Positions 34,335 through 46,369 of a stretch of DNA of 64,000 bases are shown here, in pieces. Each line of letters starts with the position of its first letter. The first letter of the stretch is position 1. Source of the DNA: Cymodocea nodosa. Taxonomy: Eukaryota > Streptophyta > Magnoliopsida > Alismatales > Cymodoceaceae. The position numbers and the translations under genes were made by a program. The stretch spans positions 3,802,001 through 3,866,000 of the forward strand of contig JAZBRI010000010.1 of NCBI GenBank assembly GCA_036874045.1. The letters are read 5' to 3'. The notes under the pieces were generated by a model. It had not been told where the DNA came from. It saw only the letters and a program-made list of their open reading frames with translations, and did not search any database.

Positions 34335-35447
34335 ATGCAAATAACATATGGTGATGCTAAGGTTGATTTAAATAATTTTAAATCTCACCCAGACGTTAAA
34401 ATTTTAGATAATGAAAATTTTAATGTGAGCTTATTAAGCATTATGGATGAAGGTGAGCGAGTAGAAAATTATAGTTTATCCGAAGATGAAGATTATCCAC
34501 CTATAGAATATGAGGTTGATCTAACACATATCCATGACTTAGATGATGACATTGGTGAGAGTGATAATATTTTTGAATTAAATTACATAGAGCCTTTAGA
34601 AAGACATCTAGGAGAGATTAAGAAACCATCTATTGTAGAACCACCTTCTCTTGAACTAAAACCCTTGCCTCAAGACCTTAAGTATGCCTATTTGGGAAAA
34701 GAGAACACCTTGCCAGTTATTTTGTCTTCCCATCTTTCTAGAGAACAAGAAGAGAAGTTGTTGGTAATTTTAAAAGAACATAAGGAGGCCATTGGTTGGA
34801 CCATGGCCGACATCAAAGGAATTGACCTTAGTTTATGTCAACATAGAATTCATTTGAATAATGACAGTACACCTTCTAGGGATCCACAGAGAAGATTAAA
34901 CCCAAACATAAAACATGTGGTTAGAAAAGAAATTATTAAGTGGTTAGATCATGACATCATTTATCCTATTTCTGATAGTCCTTGGGTTAGCCCTATTTAG
35001 GTTGTCCCAAAGAAATCTGGTATTACAGTTATAGAAAATAGCAATCATGAACTAGTCCCTACTAGAGTGCAAACAGGATGGCGAGTGTGTATTGATTATA
35101 GGAAACTAAATACCGCCACTAGGAAAGACCATTTTCCCTTGCCTTTTATGGATCAAATGTTAGAGAAGTTAGCTAGGAAAGAATATTATTGTTTCCTAGA
35201 TGGTTATTCTGGATGTAACCAAATTCCTTTAGCACCTTGTGACCAAGAGAAAACCACATTCACATGTCCTTTTGGTACTTTTGCATTCCGGCGCATGCCC
35301 TTTGGTTTGTGTAATGCTCCTGCAACTTTTCAAAGGTGTATGACTGGAATCTTTTCGGACATGATTGATAACTTCTTAGAGATTTTTATGGATGATTTCT
35401 CTATGTCAAGTTCTTCCCTTGATGTGTGCCTTAAGAACTTAAAATAG
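34335..35447 (+). pseudogene. Athila-like reverse transcriptase
   Basis: An acidic linker of about 100 residues comes first, then KPLPQDLKYAYLGKENTLPV, GWTMADIKGIDLSLCQHRI and DSPWVSPI before a TAG at 34998-35000 (the family usually has Gln). After it: WRVCIDYRKLNTATRKDHFP, FLDGYSGCNQIPLAP, TTFTCPFGTFAFRRMPFGLC and IFMDDFSMSSSS. The FMDD catalytic box is intact. RT continues into the next frame after TAG at 35445-35447. The order and wording are those of the Athila branch of Ty3/gypsy. Confidence 0.88.
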
Positions 35448-35474
35448 GTTTTAAAAAGATGTAGAGAGAAAAAT

Positions 35475-36290
35475 TTGGTTTTAAATTGGGAGAAATGCCA
35501 CTTCATGGTGCAACATGGAATTGTGTTGGGCCATGTTGTTTCTAAGAATGGGTTGGAAGTAGATAAGGCTAAAGTAGACTTGATAGCCAACCTACCACCC
35601 CCTAAATCTGTTAAGGATATAAGAGCTTTTTTGGGTCATGCTAGGTTCTATAGACGATTTATTAAGCTTTTTAGTAAGATTGCTTGTCCTTTAACTAGTT
35701 TATTATTAAAGGATCATAAGTTTGAATTCTCTAGAGAATGTCAAGATGCCTTTGATAAGCTTAAGGGAGTCCTCACCTCAGCCCCTATTGTGTATCCACC
35801 CGATTGGTCTCAACCATTTGAGTTAATGTGCGATGCATCAGATTATGCAATTGGTGCTGTGTTGGGGCAAAGAATTGATAAATTACCTAGGGTAATCTAT
35901 TATGCTACTAAAACTCTTAATGTAGTCCAATTGAACTATACAGTTACAGAGAAAGAATTTTTAGCTATAGTTTTTGCTCTTGAGAAGTTTAGATCTTATT
36001 TGCTAGGCTCTAAGGTTATCATTTTCACTAATCATTCTACCATTAAATATTTATTAGCTAAAAAAGATGCTAAGGCTAGATTAGTTAGATGGATTCTTCT
36101 CTTGCAAGAATTTGATATTGAGATAAAAGATAAGAAAGGATGTGAGAACGTAGTTGCCGACCACTTGTCTCGTATTGTCACGCCTCAAGCGGAGTTACCC
36201 ATTGATGAATCATTTCCTAATGAGCAGTTGATGGCTATAACTCCAATCCCTTGGTTTGCAGATATTGTGAATTATCTTGTGACAAAATGA
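35475..36290 (+). pseudogene. RT end and RNase H, Athila-like
   Basis: 271 residues open: [20 protein letters not shown] (RT palm end), [20 protein letters not shown] (thumb), then RNase [59 protein letters not shown] and [13 protein letters not shown]. The RNase H Asp of the usual TDHS motif is Asn (TNHS), so the nuclease site is damaged even where the frame is open. Confidence 0.87.
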
Positions 36291-37554
36291 CTACCTAGCA
36301 ATTGGTCAAGGTAAGATATTAAGAGATTTTTAGCTAGTGCCAAAGAATTTTATTGGGATGACCCCTATCTTTATAAGTTAGGCCCTGATTTGATTTTGAG
36401 GAGATGCATCCCAGATATGGAAATTCATAGTGTGCTATCTTTTTGTCATGACCAACCTGCTGGTGTTCATCTTAACCCTATTAAGACTGCAACTAAAGTT
36501 CTTCAATGTCGTTTTTTTTGGCCCACATTGCATAAAGATGCATACTTCTATGTTAAAAATTGTAGAGATCGTCAAAAAGTAGGAAGATTGACTAGAATAA
36601 ATATGATGTCGCTTACACCAATTATTGAAGTTGAAGTATTTGACGTGTGGGGTATTGATTTCATGGGACTCTTCCCTAATTTTGGAGGGTATTGGTATAT
36701 TCTATTAGCTATTGATTATGTGTCCAAATGGGTTGAAGCTATTCCCACACGAACTTGTGATTCTAAGGTAGTAATAAATTTTATTAAGAGCAACATTTTT
36801 GCTAGATTTGGCATTCCTAGAGCAATCATTAGTGATAGGGGAATGCACTTTAATAATAGAAGTTTTGAACTATTAATGAAAAAATTTGGAGTAAACCATA
36901 AAATGACAACCCCCTATCACCCACAAACCAATGGACAAGTAGAAAATGCCAATAAGCAAATTAAGCAAATTTTGGAAAAGATAGTTGGAAAGACAAGAAA
37001 AGATTGGGCAGAAAAGTTAGATGAGGCATTATGGGCTTATCGGACTGCTTTTAAGTCTATTTTAAATGTCTCCATATAGAGTAGTGTTTGGAAAGGCATG
37101 TCATTTACCAGTAGAGCTTGAGCATAAGGCAAGATGGGCTATTCAAAGACTCAACTTAGATTTAAAGGCTGCTGGTAAGAAAAGAAATTTTCAATTAACT
37201 GAATTAGAAGAAATACGAAGAGAGGCATATGAGAATTCATGGATAGCTAAAGAAAGGAGTAAAGTATTTCATGATAGCAAGTTCTTCCGTAAGAATTTTG
37301 AAGTAGGGCAGCAGGTATTGTTGTATAATTCTAGACTACATCTATTTCCTGGTAAGTTAAGGTCACAGTGGATAGGACCTTTTGTGGTAAAAAGTACGTT
37401 CCCTCATGGAGCAATGGAGATTGAAAACCCTAAGAGTGGGCAAGTTTCTAAGGTCAATGGCCACCGTTTAAAACCTTTCTTGCAACAAAGATTATTTGGC
37501 CATGGAGAGAATATTGTTTTAATCGATGCTGTCTATGCTGAATCTGATAATTAG
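36291..37554 (+). pseudogene. Integrase, Athila-like
   Basis: Zinc-binding domain: SFCHDQPAGVHLNPIKTATK, FFWPTLHKDAYFYVKNCRDR; the last Cys of the HHCC set is replaced by Arg. Core: VWGIDFMGLFPNFGGYWYIL (first Asp), IISDRGMHFNN (second Asp), TPYHPQTNGQVENANKQIKQ (Glu). A frameshift near 37070 leads to the C-terminal part [20 protein letters not shown] through [20 protein letters not shown], typical of Athila and Tat integrases. No chromodomain follows. Stops between 36288 and 36390 separate it from RNase H. Confidence 0.88.
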
Positions 37555-37756
37555 TGCTCTTTTGTTTTTCTTTTTATTAGTTTTAGATGTAATTACTCTT
37601 ATTTCTTTTTGTTGATTGTGTCATTATGTAAATCATGTTTTTCAATTATGTACTTACCTACCTAACATGCAGGTGTTGGGATCAGAGACTATTCCACTAT
37701 AAGTGTCACTTGTACTTTTTGTTATCAAAATATTTCTTTTGTGATATTGTTAGTGT

Positions 37757-39154
37757 ATGCAATCTTCTAAGTGGGTGAGAGATAGTGCATCTAGATTAAT
37801 TAGACAAACCCCTTTAGAAGAAGAAGTTAGTGTGTTAGAAGAGCTTGTAAGGATGGGAGACCATGGTAGAAACCAACAATTACTTTCTCTTGAGGACATT
37901 TGCTATCCTCAAATACATGACCATCCCTCTTGTCTTGTATTACTTCAAGTAGATGGACATAAATTTTAATTGCATATGAATTATGTCAATCAGTTGCCTA
38001 GATTTCATGGACTAGATAAGGAAGATGCATATGCATTTCTAAATGACTTTAATGATGCTTGCAACATGATTAATCTACCTGAAGTACCTGTGGATGCAAT
38101 AAAGTTGATATTTATTCCTTTCGCTCTTCAAGATGATGCAAAGCTATGGTTGAACACCCTTCCTGTTAATTCCATTTGTACTTGGACTGATTTTTGTGCT
38201 GTCTTTATTAAGAAATTTCATCCTTTGCATAAGACCATTCAAGCTAAGAATGCTATTCTAAACATTTGCCAACAAACCAACGAACCTTTATGGAAATATT
38301 TTGAACGTTTCAATAAACTAGTGGCAAAATGTCCTAATCATGGTCTACCTAAATCAAGACAGTGTCAAGTAATCTATGAAGGATTGGATTATCAAACCAA
38401 GTTGATGTTAGAATTTGTATGTCCTGGACGATTCATGAGATTAGATGAAGTCAGTGCATGGGATAGACTTGTGGACCTTGCTGAGAGAACAATGGAAATG
38501 GAAAGTTCATCAGATAGAACATTTGATAGAACTTTGGCAAGGGGAATGCACACAATAGACCCCATGGTAGGCATGGAAGCTAGGATGTCGTCCATGGTTA
38601 AAAAAGTAGAAGATCTGATTATAAGTCAACAAAAGGGAAAAGATAAAGTGATTGAAGTCAAGTGTATAGCATGTGGAATTCCTGGGCACATAATGGAAGA
38701 ATGCCCTACTATGCAAGGACAACAGTTTGAGGAAGTCAATGCCATTGGTATGGGACAAAGGTCATTCCAACCGTCATCACACTATACCCCAGGATGGAGA
38801 AACCATCCCAATTTTTCGTGGCGACAACTGGAAGCACCTGGAAACCGTACTGAGCATCATGGACCCACTTAGCCAAATTTAAGTGATAGAATGTCTGCTT
38901 TGGAGAAAAGATTCACTAAAATGGAGAAAGGGATTCAATCCCTAATTCAAGATAGCGGACAAGTAAATACCATTTTAGCTAGCCATGACCAAATCATTAA
39001 GGGATTAGAAGCAAAGTTTGATAGGTTGTCTACTTCATCTAGAGGTAGAGCATGGGGAGAATTACCAAGTAACACTGTACCAAATCCCCACTTGCCAAGT
39101 GTGCATTTGACACAAGGAGTGACTTCAGGAACTAACCCTTCACCATCTACATGA
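37757..39154 (+). pseudogene. Family A Gag, located downstream of integrase
   Basis: 466 codons in one frame with only two stops (TAA 37967-37969, where the minus-strand copy has CAA, and TAG 38870-38872). The capsid domain is clear: LPRFHGLDKEDAYAFLNDFN, AIKLIFIPFALQDDAKLWLN, FIKKFHPLHKTIQAKNAILN, WKYFERFNKLVAKCPNHGLP. A CCHC knuckle CIACGIPGHIMEEC lies near residue 310. The tail (FTKMEKGIQSLIQDSGQ, then RGRAWGELPSNTVPNP) resembles the end of Athila Gag. The ORF begins 200 bases after the integrase stop, behind ACCTAACATGCAG, an acceptor-like site. No capsid domain is found upstream of pol. Placement after pol is unusual; a second copy (52231-53628) has the same 3' neighbours. Confidence 0.85.
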
Positions 39155-40725
39155 GTAGATATATATAAAAGAAAAAACAAAAACAAAAACAAAAACAAAA
39201 ATTTCTTTTTGTTAATATTTTTATTCTTAATCGCATGCTATATTTCTGTTTATATAAATTTCTTTTCTGTTTTGATATGTTTGTTAGTTTTGTAGTTATT
39301 ATTTTTCTTCATCAAGCAAGGTACGCACTCTTCACCTTATTTTTGTATGATGCATTTGAATGATACATGTATTGAACATTATTTCTTCAACATACTACTC
39401 AATCTCCATTGTATGTTTTAGGAATAATACAATTTAAATTTACACATGTGCATATGGATTACATGCTAGGTATGGGCGTGTAATCTGTCCTTGCTTGTCA
39501 TTGTTTGTTTCTTTTATTTTTGTCATCTTCATGCTTTTTATCTTACTACCTAATTGATTTCTTTTACATTGGGGACAAAGCAAAACTTAGGTATGGGGGG
39601 GAGGCATTTGACGACAGTTTTTTTTCAATTTTGTACTTTTTCTTGTTTATTTTGTTTTATAAATGCTCATAGGCCCTAATGGATAGAGTTCTTTTAGGTA
39701 TAATTGAGTTATAAAGGTGAATACTTTAGGAAAGAAACCTTGAACCTTAAGGGGAGGAGAAGAATAAAATTGAAAACCATCCATATTTTTGAGCTTATAT
39801 GTAGTATTGCACTTACATGAGGCCTTGACTAGGAAAGAACCACTCCTCTTGAAGGGAAACTTAGGTAAAAACATAGGAATATACCTTGGGGTTGTCCTAT
39901 GAGAAGGGTAGAATAAAACGGCTAAGGTAAAATTGCCCGTTCCTACACAATAATGTGGGAGGCACTCTTAAGGGTAGAGAGCTACAATGAGAGAGAAAAG
40001 AAAAAGAAAAAAAAAAAGAATAAGAGAGATTGATTACTTGTTCTTACAAAAGCTACTGAGTAACCGGTCAACTTTCCCCTAAGTAAGGGATTGTGGTCAT
40101 GTAAAAAGGTGCTGGAGTAGGAGATAATAAAAAAGAGAGAAAAAAAAAAATTGAAAAAAAAGAGAGTCAAAATAAAAGGATAATGGACTCAAGGATAGAC
40201 CTATGGGATTACCTAGGTAACTTGGAGGGAGTTGAGTAGGTTATTTGTTAGTCTTGGCCAATTTCACATACACTTATTTATATAGTACTTTACTTTCTTA
40301 GGATGGAAATTGACTAATTATTTGAATCCAATCTAGAAAGGTGAGGGGTGATTGAATAAAGGTGAAGCTAATAGGTCAAGACTACTTAAGAGCAACTTTA
40401 TCCATGTTTAGGAAACCAAGAGCATGTTTTTGTTGTTTTTTGTCTTTCATTTGTGTTGTTTCATGTTTTGTTTTGGATTTTGTGGATATATATGCTGAAA
40501 ACCCTCTGGAGACAAAACTCCACCACTAGGGTGACCTAGGGGTTTAAAGGCTTGCTACACATGCTAAGTGTAGTCGTGATCCCTATGAAAGTGGCCTAGG
40601 TTAGTTTTATATTGTTATTTATTTATTAGTTTGTTTGTTTTTGGTTTTTAATGAATGTACTTTTATATGGGCTTTGTGTTATCATTGTTTAGCTTTAGTC
40701 CTTTGCTAAGGAACTAGCAAAGACT
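39155..40725 (+). other. Family A 3' untranslated region
   Basis: Non-coding on the plus strand. It begins with (CAAAAA)n at 39176-39200 and contains three copies of a TAGGTATGGG-type motif (39467-39480, 39589-39602, 40726-40738), a purine-rich section (39985-40170) and conserved stretches found in every family A copy. An antisense frame at 39647-39874 is listed separately. Confidence 0.75.
39647..39874 (-). other. Conserved antisense ORF in the family A 3' region (uncertain)
   Basis: 75-residue frame antisense to the element: FLPKFPFKRSGSFLVKASCK ... MDGFQFYSSPPLKVQGFFPK ... LYPLGPMSIYKTK. Homologous frames are open at 30285-30578 (97 residues) and broken by one stop in the copy at 51480-51745; the copy at 45242-45480 is also recognisable. 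Antisense ORFs between pol and the 3' LTR are known in the Tat branch. Here it may be chance conservation between young copies. Confidence 0.3.
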
Positions 40726-40738
40726 AGGTATGGGGGTG
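40726..40738 (+). promoter_or_regulatory. Polypurine tract, family A
   Basis: AGGTATGGGGGTG directly precedes the LTR start at 40739. Confidence 0.8.
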
Positions 40739-42875
40739 TGTAAAATGTCAATTTGTGCATTTTATATATGTTAATTCATGCATATTAAGGATTATAAGTC
40801 ATCATTATATATGTTCTTATAAATGATTACATGAAAATCATATTTTTAGACATACGCATGAATTAGGGATTAAATAGTTGATAATGTACAAATTTATCCT
40901 TTATCAATTAAACACCTAGTCAATAGCCATTGTATTAGACATAATTCTTATAATTCTTCAATGTATGACTTTATATACATTGTATGATTGCTAAATCACT
41001 TAAATATGATGTTAAACTAAAGATCTTTAAGTAATTCATGTATGTACATGTGAAAAAGTGGTAGACCAAAACTTTCCTAATTTGGCAACTTTCCATATAT
41101 GGCAACTCATGCATGCATGTATGCTATATTTGCATCATATGATTTATATTCAATGTATATGTGCATCCAACTTGGTTTTGAGTTTTATAGGTCAATAAAT
41201 CATGAAATCAAGGTGGATTAAAGAGGAAAAAAATGTGGGCCATTGGATGCAACTTATTGGAGCCCAAGCAACAAAAGCCTAAAGTATCTAAAGTGTTTGA
41301 CCACTCAATTGTAGGCTATCTCCTTCTCTTCCAACACATTGCAGCCGACAGTTCCAGCCATTCCAGCATCTCCGTCCGGAAAGTCCCATCTTCCCCTTGA
41401 TCTTGAACAAGCTCCCTTCAAGAATGGTGAGCTTTGGCGTCTTCCACTCCTCCTAGAATACACCTCTTCAATTCAGACGGCCATACGTTAGGATCTCCTT
41501 GGGCGTTCATCTTGGTGGATTGGGAGGCTCATGTGACTGATTTGGAGTGGAGCAAAAGGTTAGGATCTTTAGGGTTGAGTCATCGGAAGCACCATTCTTA
41601 GATGTGGAAGCCAAAGTTGTGGGTCTTGGAGGTAAGATCTTGAGGACGTGCACCACTCTTCTTCAAGGCAACCTTAGAAGCTTCACTTGGACGTGCTACA
41701 GGTGGTGACAGCCCTATGGAGCATCGATTTTAAGGACTTTGGGGAGTCATTGCTTGAAGAAACGTGGATGATTAAAAGGTATGCTGGAAAGGAGAGATCC
41801 TCATACTAGTTTTCATGTTTTACAATTTTATATGTATGAGTATAGTTTGAGTATGTGGAAGGACGAAATTCTATGCATAAATCTTTGTTTCAAATGTTCT
41901 ATATTAAATATCACATACTGTTTTGATGTTAATTGATATCAGGATTGAGTTCATATTATATGTTTAGTGTGAATGAATGTGATGATGTGAATTGTGAAGG
42001 CAGTTTTCCGTTCTTAGATGGCCAGATTGTTAGTAGTTTTTCTTTGAATTGTATCTACTTGTTTGTCATCTATAAATTCCGTTTTTTGTTTCGTTTTGTA
42101 AGTATAATGAATGTAGAATAAGTTTACAAAGTTTTAGAATTTTTTAGAATGTTTTCCGAAGATTTTCGATTTTATTTTTTGAAGGTATCAGCGGTTTTGA
42201 GTCTCTGTCGAGTGCTAATTTTGAGCTCGACGCCTGTGCTGTGCTTGCATCTTGTATTTTTTGGAATTCAGTTCTGTAAATTTTCCTTGTTTGTGTAATG
42301 GATCTACTTTCAAGGCGCTCTTATTTCGTAACATTTCATGAAGATTTGACGGAGATTTAATTTTTTACCGAAGGTGTGTTTTTGGAAAGTTTCCATAACC
42401 ATCTGCGCCCCTTTCTTAAATATGATATTGCCAGCGTTTTAATTTGTGTTAATACACAAAATCAATGCCATTTGAAAGATATTCCGAGGATCTTTCCAAC
42501 CCTTATTTATTCTGGATTTTTTAACGTTCAAATTGGAAGTTATTGGAGTTAAAATTTGAGCATAAATTCTGTGATTTCGAGATTAATACTCATTGATTTC
42601 TTTAATATCTTATCATAACTAATTGGATTTTGGGGTAATCTTATAAACTTTAATTGTGTTACGAAATTTGTATATTAATATTAAGTAATTAGAGTTTAAT
42701 TATATGTGGATATTTAATTGGATAATCATTTTAATAAAAATTATTTAAGACAAACTCCTTGTAGATTGGACCCGTACTTGCACATGCTTATTACAATGGG
42801 CACCATGCGCTTGCGGTTATAAATGTAAAATTTACGCTTTTACCGTTAATTTAACAACACATAAGAGCGTTTATA
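40739..42875 (+). repeat. Athila-like LTR, family A, complete (copy e), shared by two internal regions
   Basis: 2137 bases, TGTAAAATGTC to GCGTTTATA (other copies end TTTACA). Its left flank is the purine tract of the pol-bearing copy and its right flank is a primer-binding site, so it serves as 3' LTR of one unit and 5' LTR of the next. Confidence 0.9.
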
Positions 42876-42881
42876 AGTTTT

Positions 42882-42898
42882 TAGCGCCGTTGTCGGGG
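42882..42898 (+). promoter_or_regulatory. Primer-binding site, tRNA-Asp type
   Basis: TAGCGCCGTTGTCGGGG differs at two positions from the complement of the plant tRNA-Asp 3' end (TGGCGCCGTTGCCGGGG), the site used by Athila-like elements. Confidence 0.82.
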
Positions 42899-43523
42899 AG
42901 TTTTGGTGCTTTAAAATGATTTATTAGATGATTTGCAAGATTTAATATCCTTTAAATTGTTTTAGTTTTATTTGTTTTCTTGTTGAGTTATTATTTTTCT
43001 TTGTTTGTTTGCAAAGAAATGGATACATGGATTGGCCATTCTATGTGTTTAATTCTTTGTTATCTGAATTGCTTGTTACATGTTTGATTAAAGTATATAA
43101 GTGGTAACAAGTAGCTTAATAGAGTAATGATAATCTTTGTGTACAAAATATTAAGACAAAATCTGTCTGTATGGAATTTTAAATTTTTTGATGTGTACGA
43201 GATTAGAACTCATTTTTATGATATTTTTCCTAAAATACTCGGTTTCTGAAATTTCTTTTGAGTACTTATGCATAAAATTTTGATTAGTATGTTAAAAGAT
43301 AAAAATCTTAGAAAACAGGGATGTTTTATAGAATTCTAGATAGGTTTCTGCTAACGAATTTTGAAAATATGATATTATGAAAGTATTTAAAATTTAATTC
43401 AATGATTTTTTCCAGAAACTAGATGAAATTATATTTCTAACGAGTATTTATATGCTTCATTTGGATTTATATAAATTTCTGTGTGATTTTTTAAAGTTGG
43501 CATATCAGATTTAACCAACATTA

Positions 43524-43645
43524 TGAAAATCGGATAGTTATGGGCATAACTATCTAATTGTACAGTAAAATTGGATAGTTACATCCATAACTATCTGATT
43601 AAACAGTAAAATCGGATAGTTATTTTCGCTGATATTTTTCGGATG
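43524..43645. repeat. Palindrome cluster, CGGATAGTTAT class
   Basis: Units such as CGGATAGTTATG, GG, CATAACTATCT are repeated three times with short spacers containing TACAGTAAAAT. The cluster occupies the place that holds CGTTGAGTTA units in the pol-bearing copy (32377-32480). Confidence 0.82.
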
Positions 43646-44000
43646 GTTATTTTCTGGTGCAGAATAGTTTTATCTGAACTCTTATATTTGAAACTGAAGA
43701 TACATATTTGAATAAAACTTATTTTTGAAATTTTTCCATGAAACTACACGAGTTTACCTTTCCAACAATGTATTTTATGTTATATTTGGACTTATATACA
43801 TTTCTGGGGAATTTTTCAAAGATGACATGTTCTATAGATTACGAATTTGTGTTGTTTGAGGTTTTACATGATTTTGATAATACTTTAGTTTTGGAAATTT
43901 TTATCTTTGATTTTTTATAAAAACTAGAAGTAATTACCTTTCAGACAAGTATTTAATTGTAAATTTTGGAGCTGTATAATTCTCTGAAATTTTTTTTGCC

Positions 44001-44125
44001 ATTTCGGAAGGTTAGGTAGTTAACCTTCCGAAATCTTCATATTCTACTATTTTTCGGAAGGTTAACAGTTAACCTTCCGAAAATTTTTCCTTTCCGGAAG
44101 GTTAGGTGGCTAACCTTTCGAACTC
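44001..44125. repeat. Palindrome cluster, CGGAAGGTTA class
   Basis: Three stems: TTTCGGAAGGTTA with its complement (44001-44032); a 16-base perfect stem TTTTCGGAAGGTTAAC around a single base (44050-44082); and CCGGAAGGTTAG with a partial complement (44093-44120). Confidence 0.88.
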
Positions 44126-46369
44126 CCTATGGGTGCAGTTTTTTCTAGTATTTCTCTTTATCTGCATGCTTATAATCGAAACTGCAATTAAATGTTCAAA
44201 ATTATTTTTGTAATTTTTCCTTGAAACTACAGTAGTAGTCTATCTTTCAAACAAGGTATTATACGTTGTATTTGGATTTGTATACATTTCTAGGGAATTT
44301 TTCTAAAATGACATGTTTGTAGATTACGAATTCTGAGTTATCTGAGTTTCACCCGATTTTGACAACACTTCAGTTTTGGGAATTTGTCTCTAATTTGTCT
44401 TAGAAAGTATAAGTAATTACCTTTCAGAAGAGTATTTATCTGTGAATTTACAAGCTATATGAATTTTTGTAGAAATGTTTTTAGCCAAGGTAGCATAGTT
44501 TAATTTCTGAAATCTTGTGTGTGCTTGTTGTATTTAAAACTTTGGATGAAGTTGATGTTTTGTTGATAAAATACATTGTGTTTTTTATGATGATCATAAT
44601 GGCATGAATGTAGATCATGTGATTGAATGAGTTAAGGAAAATTAGGCCTTAAGTAGAATTAAAAATGATTGCTTTCAATTCTTTTATTACAAATTGCTAG
44701 TATTACTAAAGACCTAAGTGCTTGAATTAATTATGTTTGCTCATTTAATCAATTTTGCATGTCATTATGGATAAATAGTCATAGTAATAATAATAGTAAT
44801 AAAATAAAAAATAATTATTATTATAAAAAAAATATAATTTTGTTGTTTGTGTGCTTTATATATATTTTCTTTTTTGTTTTGATATGTTTATTAGTTTTGT
44901 AGTTGAGTCTTTTCTTCATCAAGCAAGGTATGCACTCTTAATCCTATTACTATATGATGCATTTGAATGATACTTATATTAAACATTATTTCTTTAGCAT
45001 ACTACTCAATCTCCATTGAATGTTTTAGGAATAATGCAATTTAAATTTATATAGTGCATATGGATTGCATGCTAGGTATGGGGGTGTAATCTTTTCTTGC
45101 TTGTCATAGTTTGTTTCTTTTGTTTTTGTCGTCTTCATGCTTTTTATCTTATTACCTAAATGATTTCTTTTACATTGGGGACAATGCAAGATTTAGGTAT
45201 AGGGGGGAGGCATTTGATAATAGTTTTTTTTCGATTTTGTACTTTTTCTTGTTTATTTTGTTTTATAAATGCTCATATGCCCTAATGGATATAGTTCTTT
45301 TAGGTATAATTGAGACCTAAAAGTGAATCCTTTAGGAAAGAAACCTTGAACCTTAAGGGGAGGAGAAGAATAAAATTCAAAACCATCCATATTTTTGAGC
45401 TTATATGTAGTATTGCACTTACATAGGGCCTTGACTAGGAAGGAACCACTCCTCTTGAAGGAAAACTTAGGTAAAAACTTAGAAATATACCTTGGGGTTG
45501 TCCTATGAGAAGGGTAGAATAAAACGGCTAAGGTAAAATTGCTCGTTCCTATACAATGATGTGGGAGGTACTCTTAGGGGTAGAGGGCTAGGAAGAAAAA
45601 AAAAAAAAAAAAACATGAAAAAAGAAAAAAGAAAAGAAAAAATAGAAGAGAGATTGATTACTTGTTCTTACAAAAGCTACCGAGTAACCGGTTAACTTTC
45701 CCCTAAGTAAGGGATTGTGGTCACGTAAAAAGGTGCTGGAGTAAGAGGTAATCTAAAAAAAGAGAGAGAAAAAAGAAGAAGAAGAGAGAGAGTCAAAATA
45801 AAAGGACAATGGACTCAAGGATACACCTTTGGGATTACTTAAGTAACTTGGAGGGAGTTGAGTAGGTTATTTCTTAGTCTTGGCCAATTTCACATACACC
45901 TATTTATATAGTACTTTACTTTACTTTCTTAGGATGGAAATTGAATGATTATTTGAATCCAATCCAGAAAGGTGAGAGGTGATTGAATAAAGGTGAAGCT
46001 AATAGGTCAAGACTACTTAAGAGCAACTTTATCCATGTTTAGGAAACCAAGAGCATATTTTTGTTGTTTTTATCTTTTAATTGTATTGTTTTATGTTATG
46101 TTTTGGATTTTGTGGGTATATCTACTGAAAACCCTCTAGAGACACAACTCCACCACTAGGGTGACCTAGGGGTTTAAAGGCTTGCTACACATGCTAAGTG
46201 TAGTCGTGATCCCTACGAAAGTGGCCTAGGTTAGTTTTATTTTTGTTATTTATTTATTAGTTTGTTTGTTTTTGGTTTTTAATGAATGTACTTTTATATG
46301 GGCTTTGTGTTATCATTGTTTAGCTTTAGTCCTTTGCTAAGGGACTAGCAAAGACTAGGTATGGGGGTG

